From: UBA3071 sp965369635
Lineage (GTDB): Bacteria; Chloroflexota; Anaerolineae; UBA3071
DNA: 9,984 nucleotides
Direction of reading: 5' to 3'
NCBI GenBank assembly: GCA_965369635.1
Contig: CBDURC010000113.1
Span: forward strand, 1-9,984
Below, piece by piece: positions 5,758 to 9,984 of the stretch; positions within the stretch are counted from its first letter, which is position 1, and the number at the start of each line of letters is the position of its first letter. Both the position numbers and the translations under genes were made by a program. A model generated the notes under the pieces. The model was not told where the DNA came from and ran no database searches. It saw only the letters and a program-made list of their open reading frames with translations.

Positions 5758-6282
5758 TCACTTCACCGCGCCGGCCAGGTAGCCACGATAGACGCGGCCG
5801 GCCTCCTCCACGGTGATGAACGCTTGCTGATCGAGTTGCTCGCACAGCTCGATGACCGCCGGCACCTGCTTGCGCCGCACCATGCTGTAGATGATGCCCA
5901 CGGGGCCATCCCTACCCTCGCCGATGACCTCCGTCGCTCCGAAGCCGTCATGGCGTAGTGTCTGTGTGATCTCCAGCCACTTGGTTTTGGAGATGATGCG
6001 CACCATGGAAAAGCCAAGGGCCAGCTTGTCCTCCAGAGCCATGCCCACGATGGTGCCTACGGCGAAGCCGCCGCAGTAGCCCAAGATGTTCCAGATGTTG
6101 CCCACTTCTCGGATGACCTTGCTGATGGCCAGGATGAAGATCAAGACCTGGAAAAAGCCGATCAGTGCAGACGGGAGCTTTCTGCCACGCACGATCAGCA
6201 ACATGCGCACCGTGCCCATGGAAACGTCAACGACACGAAGCCCAAAGATCATCAACCCGCCCAGTATTGGCTGCCAAGGCAT
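5758..6282 (-). CDS. UPF0316 family membrane protein (DUF5698-DUF2179), copy B
   Basis: A 174-residue paralogue of copy A, colinear without a gap; by hand count 142 of 174 residues (about 82%) are identical. Differences concentrate in membrane helix 1 (mostly I/V/L exchanges) and in surface charges, while GYCGGFA, SKTKWLEITQTLR and IYSMVRRKQV are kept. The start is ATG 6282-6280, with AGGAGG 10 nt before it and a start position exactly matching copy A; an extension to 6429 would overlap the M23 gene. The M23 peptidase stop lies 14 nt upstream, so B is probably on the same transcript. Possible roles such as homo- or hetero-oligomeric sensor/channel with copy A are speculative; no catalytic residues are visible. 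Confidence 0.88.
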   Translation of the reverse strand: MPWQPILGGLMIFGLRVVDVSMGTVRMLLIVRGRKLPSALIGFFQVLIFILAISKVIREVGNIWNILGYCGGFAVGTIVGMALEDKLALGFSMVRIISKTKWLEITQTLRHDGFGATEVIGEGRDGPVGIIYSMVRRKQVPAVIELCEQLDQQAFITVEEAGRVYRGYLAGAVK

Positions 6283-6296
6283 GAACCGAGTACCTC

Positions 6297-7232
6297 CTAA
6301 GGGTTTGGCGGCAAGTAGTTCAGTGGATTGCGGCGCACGCCGTCTTGCCGAATCTCGAAATGGACGTGAGGGCCGGTGGAATTGCCCGTGCTGCCCATGC
6401 GCCCGATCTCCTGGCCCCTCTCCACCCATTGCCCAACCGCCACCGTGGCTCCCTTCAGGTGGGCGTAATACGATCGCAGCCCGCTGCCGTGGTCAATCAC
6501 CACCCAGAAGCCCCAGTACCCGCTGTCATCCCAATCGACGCGCACGACTCTGCCCGCGTGTGCAGCGTAAACAGGGCAGTCGTAGGCGACGGCGACGTCT
6601 ATCGCTCCATGCCCCGGTATATATCCTTGGGTGATGGGGCCGGCAGCAGGCCAGGCGAAGGGGTAGTCGGGAGCCAGGCTTGGCTTGGGCCAGTGCGCCG
6701 TCTTGCGCCCATAGGGTATGACCAACTTCCGCCCCTTCACCAGGCGGTACGGCGGCTTCAGCCGGTTCAAGTGGTAGCTGGTGATGTCCTCTGGCTCGAC
6801 ACCATAGGTCCGCGCTAGCCGTTCGACCGTGTCGTTGCTCTTCACCGTATGATAGACCCCAGGCAGCGGCAGGATAATCAACTCCTGCCCTGGGGAGATC
6901 AAGTCGGGATTGCGCGCCAGATCGGGATTGGACCAGCGGAGCGTGTCGGCGTCCAGCCCGTAACTGTAGGCAATGCTCCATATACTGTCGCCCTCGGTTA
7001 TCGTGTGGGTGATGATCCAACGGCGGGGCAGTCGCTCCAGTTCGGGCTGCAGAGCTGCCCAGCGCCCCACTGACAACATGTCGTCGAAGGGAGCGGGCGT
7101 GGGCGTCACATGCGTCGGCCCTGCGGCCGACACACGCAAAGTCAGCGCGCCGGCGACGATCAGGGCGGCGCAGACGGCCAGGCCTAGCAGATGATCGCAT
7201 ATTCGCTTGACGTGTGGCGGCGATTCCGGCAT
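6297..7232 (-). CDS. LysM-LysM-M23 peptidoglycan endopeptidase
   Basis: A 311-residue envelope protein. Residues 14-37 (HLLGLAVCAALIVAGALTLR) form an uncleaved anchor or signal peptide, followed by a short Thr/Pro linker. Two LysM peptidoglycan-binding repeats follow: THTITEGDSIWSIAYSYGL to LIILP (about 75-121) and YHTVKSNDTVERLARTYGV to LVIP (127-173). The C-terminal M23 (lysostaphin/LytM) domain has all zinc ligands: H208 and D212 in GHGAID, H258 in YAHL, and H289-x-H291 in GPHVHFEI. It should cleave peptide cross-links or activate other wall hydrolases outside the membrane. ATG 7232-7230 is chosen for the signal peptide directly after it and AAGGA 9 nt upstream; a longer frame to 7421 would run across its own promoter. 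It heads an operon with the two UPF0316 genes. Confidence 0.92.
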   Translation of the reverse strand: MPESPPHVKRICDHLLGLAVCAALIVAGALTLRVSAAGPTHVTPTPAPFDDMLSVGRWAALQPELERLPRRWIITHTITEGDSIWSIAYSYGLDADTLRWSNPDLARNPDLISPGQELIILPLPGVYHTVKSNDTVERLARTYGVEPEDITSYHLNRLKPPYRLVKGRKLVIPYGRKTAHWPKPSLAPDYPFAWPAAGPITQGYIPGHGAIDVAVAYDCPVYAAHAGRVVRVDWDDSGYWGFWVVIDHGSGLRSYYAHLKGATVAVGQWVERGQEIGRMGSTGNSTGPHVHFEIRQDGVRRNPLNYLPPNP

Positions 7233-7284
7233 CTTCCCTGTCCTTAAAGTGCGTTGCGTCGTATCAGGTGCAATGCAGCCTACT

Positions 7285-7313
7285 ATAATAGCACAACCTG
7301 ACCTGCCTGGCAA
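7285..7313 (-). promoter_or_regulatory. Promoter of the M23-UPF0316 operon
   Basis: Minus strand: -35 TTGCCA (7313-7308), 17-nt spacer, -10 TATTAT (7290-7285). Expected start near 7278, about 46 nt before the M23 ATG. Good match to the sigma70 consensus. Confidence 0.65.
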
Positions 7314-7326
7314 AATGGCGTGACTT

Positions 7327-7361
7327 CGCGGGAAAGAAATCGTTGTTCCTGACTTTCCGCG
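7327..7361. repeat. Inverted repeat between the divergent promoters
   Basis: CGCGGGAAAG (7327-7336) and CTTTCCGCG (7353-7361) are complementary apart from one bulged G, around a 16-nt centre. It lies upstream of both divergent -35 boxes, where a shared regulator could bind. May be chance; no family is recognised. Confidence 0.35.
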
Positions 7362-7370
7362 ACGGATGTA

Positions 7371-7399
7371 TTGACGTACATGGGGAGATGCACTATAAT
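7371..7399 (+). promoter_or_regulatory. Promoter of the obgE-nadD-priA genes
   Basis: -35 TTGACG (7371-7376), 17-nt spacer, consensus -10 TATAAT (7394-7399). The transcription start should fall near 7405-7407, giving a leader of only about 15 nt that contains the GGGGGAGG ribosome site (7405-7412) directly before obgE. Confidence 0.8.
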
Positions 7400-7419
7400 G
7401 TCCACGGGGGAGGTAAGCC

Positions 7420-8700
7420 ATGTTCTTCGACGAGGCCAGAATTCACGTGCGTGCGGGCGATGGCGGCAATGGTGTTGTAGCCTTCCGCCGCGAGAAGTAC
7501 GTTCCTCTCGGTGGGCCAAGCGGCGGCAACGGTGGCAAGGGCGGCGATGTCAGTTTGATCGTTGATCTGCACCTGAACACGCTTATCAATTTCAAGAGAC
7601 GAATTCATTTCAGGGCGCGACGAGGTGATCACGGCCGCGGCAAGAACAAACAAGGCAAAAGTGGTGAGGATTGCCTGATCGCCGTGCCGCCGGGCACCGT
7701 CGTCTACGACGCCGATAGTGGTGAATTGCTCGCCGATCTGACGGAGCCAGGACAGCAGGCGGTGGTGGCCCACGCCGGCCGTGGCGGGCGGGGCAATGCC
7801 GTCTTCGCCACCTCCACCAACCAGGCTCCTCGTATCGCTGAAAACGGCGCGCCCGGCGAAAGCCGCTGGTTGCGTCTGGAGCTGAAGCTCATCGCTGACG
7901 TGGGCATCGTGGGCGTGCCCAATGCGGGTAAGTCCACCCTGCTGGCGGCTGTCAGCGCGGCTCGCCCCAAGATCGCCGACTATCCGTTCACCACGCTGGT
8001 GCCTAACCTGGGAGTGACTGTGGTGGATGATCGGGATTTCGTGCTGGCCGACATCCCAGGGCTGATCGAGGGGGCGCATGCCGGCGCCGGCCTGGGCCAC
8101 TCTTTCCTGCGCCACGTTGAGCGCTGCCGCGTGCTCATCCACTTGCTCAACGGCATCAGCCCCGACCCGCTGGGCGACCGCGACGCCATCAACCAGGAGT
8201 TGCAACTGTTCAACCCTGCCCTGGCCGACAAGCCGCAGGTCGTGGTGTTGAACAAGATGGACTTGACCGAGGTACGGGAGCTGTGGCCGCGGGTGCAGCA
8301 CTCGTTGCAGCAAAAGGGCCTGGAGCCGATGGCCATCTCGGCTGTGACCGGTGAGGGGGTGACTGCCTTGATGCGCCGCGTGGCGGGGCTTGTGCAGGCG
8401 CTGCCGCCACCACCGGCAGTAGAAGAGGACATAGTCGTATTCGGGCTGCCGGAGGATGAAGCTGCATTCGTCGTCGAGCGGGAGGGGCGACCGGCTGGTC
8501 GACCCAACTGGCGCGTGCGCGGCAAGCGCATCGAGCGGGTGGTGAAGATGACCAACTGGGATTACTACGAGGCGGCGTTGCGCTTCCAACGCATCCTGGA
8601 AGCAATGGGCATCACTCAGGCGCTGGAGGAGGGCGGCGTGCAAGAGGGTGATACGGTCATCATCGGCGACGTGGAACTCACATGGGGGGAGCAGTGGTGA
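7420..8700 (+). CDS. obgE: Obg family ribosome-associated GTPase (CgtA)
   Basis: A 426-residue GTPase acting in late 50S ribosome assembly and stress signalling. The glycine-rich Obg domain covers 1-157 (GDGGNGVVAFRREKYVPLGG, GGNGGKGGDV, HAGRGGRGN). The G domain (158 to about 325) has G1 GVPNAGKST (165-173), switch I TT at 191-192, G3 DIPG (211-214), G4 NKMD (278-281) and G5 SAVTGEG (307-313). A C-terminal OCT domain (about 335-426) is present, with WRVRGKRIERVV and FQRILEAMGI and ending in GDTVIIGDVELTW, as in firmicute and Chloroflexota forms. ATG 7420 follows a strong GGGGGAGG site. The stop overlaps the nadD start, so the genes are translationally coupled. The full-length set of motifs shows no defects. 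Confidence 0.97.
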   Translation: MFFDEARIHVRAGDGGNGVVAFRREKYVPLGGPSGGNGGKGGDVSLIVDLHLNTLINFKRRIHFRARRGDHGRGKNKQGKSGEDCLIAVPPGTVVYDADSGELLADLTEPGQQAVVAHAGRGGRGNAVFATSTNQAPRIAENGAPGESRWLRLELKLIADVGIVGVPNAGKSTLLAAVSAARPKIADYPFTTLVPNLGVTVVDDRDFVLADIPGLIEGAHAGAGLGHSFLRHVERCRVLIHLLNGISPDPLGDRDAINQELQLFNPALADKPQVVVLNKMDLTEVRELWPRVQHSLQQKGLEPMAISAVTGEGVTALMRRVAGLVQALPPPPAVEEDIVVFGLPEDEAAFVVEREGRPAGRPNWRVRGKRIERVVKMTNWDYYEAALRFQRILEAMGITQALEEGGVQEGDTVIIGDVELTWGEQW

Positions 8701-9299
8701 GAATCGGCATTATGGGCGGGACCTTCGACCCGCCGCACATCGGCCATCTGATCCTGGCCGAGGAAGCCTGGGCGCTCCTCAAGCTGGACTGCGTCTATTT
8801 GGTGCCTGCGGGCGCCCCGCCACACAAGCGAGGAGAACCGCTCTCACCCGCTTGCCACCGGCGGAGCATGGTGGAATTGGCCATCGCCCACAACCCGCAC
8901 TTTCTGCTGTCCACGGTGGATATCGATCGCCCGGGGCCGCATTACACCATTGACATGATGCGGTTGCTGCGGGATGCCCACCCACCAGGCACGGAGCTCT
9001 ACTTTCTGATGGGGCTCGATTCGCTCGCTGATCTGCCCAACTGGCATCAGGCAGATCGGCTGATCACTAGCTGCCAGTTGGTGGCGCTGAGTCGCTACGG
9101 CTACACGGTGGACTGGGAGCAACTGGAGGCTGCTCTGCCGGGCGTGCAGGAGCGGGTCATTCAGTTGCCCATGCTCGAACTGGAGATTGCCTCGCACGTT
9201 ATCCAGCAGCGGGTGCGGCAGGGCCTGCCCATCCGCTACCAGGTACTGCCGGTGGTGGAAGCCTATATTCAAGATCAGGGCCTGTATCGCGATGGGTGA
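8697..9299 (+). CDS. nadD: Nicotinate-nucleotide adenylyltransferase
   Basis: A 200-residue cytosolic enzyme joining ATP and nicotinate mononucleotide to deaminated NAD in NAD biosynthesis. The nucleotidyltransferase signature is GGTFDPPHIGH (7-17). Further family blocks are VPAGAPPHK (37-44), YTIDMMRLLRDAHP (83-96), LYFLMGLDSLADLPNWHQAD (101-120) and the end IRYQVLPVVEAYIQDQGLY. The usual ISSTxxR motif near the C-terminus is here IASHVIQ (164-170): the first Ser, the Thr and the Arg are changed. GTG 8697-8699 is chosen because the family begins with (M)RIG, GGGGGAG sits 5 nt upstream and it overlaps the obgE stop as GTGA; ATG 8682 would place the start before that ribosome site. Activity is likely but the altered motif leaves some doubt. 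Confidence 0.92.
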   Translation: MRIGIMGGTFDPPHIGHLILAEEAWALLKLDCVYLVPAGAPPHKRGEPLSPACHRRSMVELAIAHNPHFLLSTVDIDRPGPHYTIDMMRLLRDAHPPGTELYFLMGLDSLADLPNWHQADRLITSCQLVALSRYGYTVDWEQLEAALPGVQERVIQLPMLELEIASHVIQQRVRQGLPIRYQVLPVVEAYIQDQGLYRDG

Positions 9300-9340
9300 T
9301 CGGGAATCCTGATCTCCGGTCACTGATCCCTGAAGGTGAG

Positions 9341-9984
9341 ATGTTTGCGGAAGTTGTGGTTAACGATCCTCTTTCTCGACTGAAGGCTGTGGAGGAGGCT
9401 TCTTTCGATACTGATGCACCGCTGGGCAGGACGTATCACTACGACGTGCCTTCGCATCTGCGCGGCCTGCTGCGGCCTGGTCATCTAGTCTGGGTGCCCT
9501 TTGGCGAGCGGCTGCTGCAGGGGATCGTCGTCAGTCTGGACGAGGCAGCACCCGTGGCCGAGACACGGCCACTAGAGCGCCTGGTGCTGGACGAACCTGT
9601 GCTCACGCCGCCGCAACTTGTGCTGGCCCGCTGGATGAGCGCGTACTACCTGTCGCCGCTCCTCGACTGCCTTCGCCTGATGCTGCCGCCTGGCCTCTTG
9701 CGCTCTGCGGAGCGGTTGCTGGAAGCGCGGTTGGCTCCTCCGTTTCCCTCAGACCTCACACCCGAGCAGCTTGACCTGCTGACGCTCTTGCAGGAAGGCC
9801 CGATTCCGTTGCGTCGCCTGAAGCGCAGAGCGCCTAGCCTGGCGGGGCGCACTGTGATCGAGCCTCTGGTGCGGCGCGGCCTGGTGGCTCGCCGTCAGGC
9901 CGTTGTGCGGCTGCCGCTGCGTCCCAAGATAGGCCGCCGCGTGCGGCTCTTGGCCGATGCCGAGGAAGTGGCCCGCGCTCTGCC
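9341..9984 (+). CDS. priA: Primosomal protein PriA, N-terminal part, cut by window end
   Basis: An open frame of 214 codons without a stop before the window end. Residues 1-115 match the PriA 3'-DNA-binding domain: FAEVVVNDPL, then RTYHYDVPSHLRGLLRPGHL, VWVPFGERLLQGIVVSL (50-66), ARWMSAYYLSPLLDCLRLML (96-115) and PPGLL. A winged-helix region follows (about 135-195, TPEQLDLLTLLQEG to LVRRGLVARR). The helicase domains and zinc-binding cysteines would lie outside the window. PriA reloads the replisome at stalled forks. About 15 extra residues (14-28, KAVEEASFDTDAPLG) sit between the first strand and the RTYHY strand, where many homologues have a tight connection. ATG 9341 follows GAAGGTGAG; nadD ends 41 nt upstream, so the genes are probably co-transcribed. 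The assignment is firm for the N-terminal domain. Confidence 0.9.
   Translation, partial: MFAEVVVNDPLSRLKAVEEASFDTDAPLGRTYHYDVPSHLRGLLRPGHLVWVPFGERLLQGIVVSLDEAAPVAETRPLERLVLDEPVLTPPQLVLARWMSAYYLSPLLDCLRLMLPPGLLRSAERLLEARLAPPFPSDLTPEQLDLLTLLQEGPIPLRRLKRRAPSLAGRTVIEPLVRRGLVARRQAVVRLPLRPKIGRRVRLLADAEEVARAL

Noticed and set aside
6297..7421. Longer 374-residue version of the M23 peptidase
   Set aside because: The extra 63 residues would be translated from DNA containing both divergent promoters and would end before the real signal peptide; ATG 7232 has the ribosome site.
7393..8643. 416-codon open frame on the minus strand opposite obgE
   Set aside because: It lies entirely over a gene with full Obg motifs; its His/Gln/Arg-rich product matches no family, and it is the mirror of GC-rich codon use.

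Overview
The window looks like chromosomal DNA from a GC-rich bacterium, most likely a member of the Chloroflexota (Anaerolineae-like). The grounds are the obg-nadD-priA order, the style of the PriA N-terminus, the small cysteine-rich FeoC-like protein followed by Fur, and paired UPF0316 genes. This assignment rests on family recognition, not on a database search. No rRNA, tRNA, CRISPR array, insertion sequence or phage gene was seen.

Layout. (a) 1-1735, minus strand: a decayed zone. A ZIP-family metal transporter remnant (1-331) has lost an internal block and carries a frameshift. Next come two intact genes, an isoprenylcysteine-carboxylmethyltransferase-like membrane enzyme (333-893) and an unrecognised four-helix membrane protein (895-1452). 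They are followed by the 3' fragment of an aspartate/glutamate-racemase-like gene (1449-1681). (b) 1736-4787, minus strand: a compact ferrous-iron uptake operon, transcribed feoA, feoB, feoC-like, fur. A strong sigma70-type promoter (4914-4942) drives it, and a Fur-box-like inverted repeat sits over the expected transcription start. (c) 4943-5182: non-coding, with two tight hairpins. (d) 5183-7232, minus strand: a secreted or membrane-anchored LysM/M23 peptidase gene followed by two tandem UPF0316 (DUF5698/DUF2179) membrane-protein genes about 82% identical in protein. (e) 7233-7419: a divergent promoter region. (f) 7420-9984, plus strand: obgE, nadD and the start of priA, cut by the window end.

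How the genes work together. The feo operon encodes a GTP-driven Fe(II) transporter, two small accessory proteins, and the likely regulator of that same transcript, which implies a closed iron-feedback loop. The M23/UPF0316 operon and the obg operon diverge from 187 bp containing two back-to-back promoters. The obg-nadD-priA run links a ribosome-associated GTPase, NAD synthesis and replication restart, and is ordinary housekeeping. The most unusual parts are the two gene remnants flanking a membrane-protein pair, the self-regulated feoABC-fur operon, the UPF0316 duplication, and a NadD whose C-terminal ATP-binding motif is altered.
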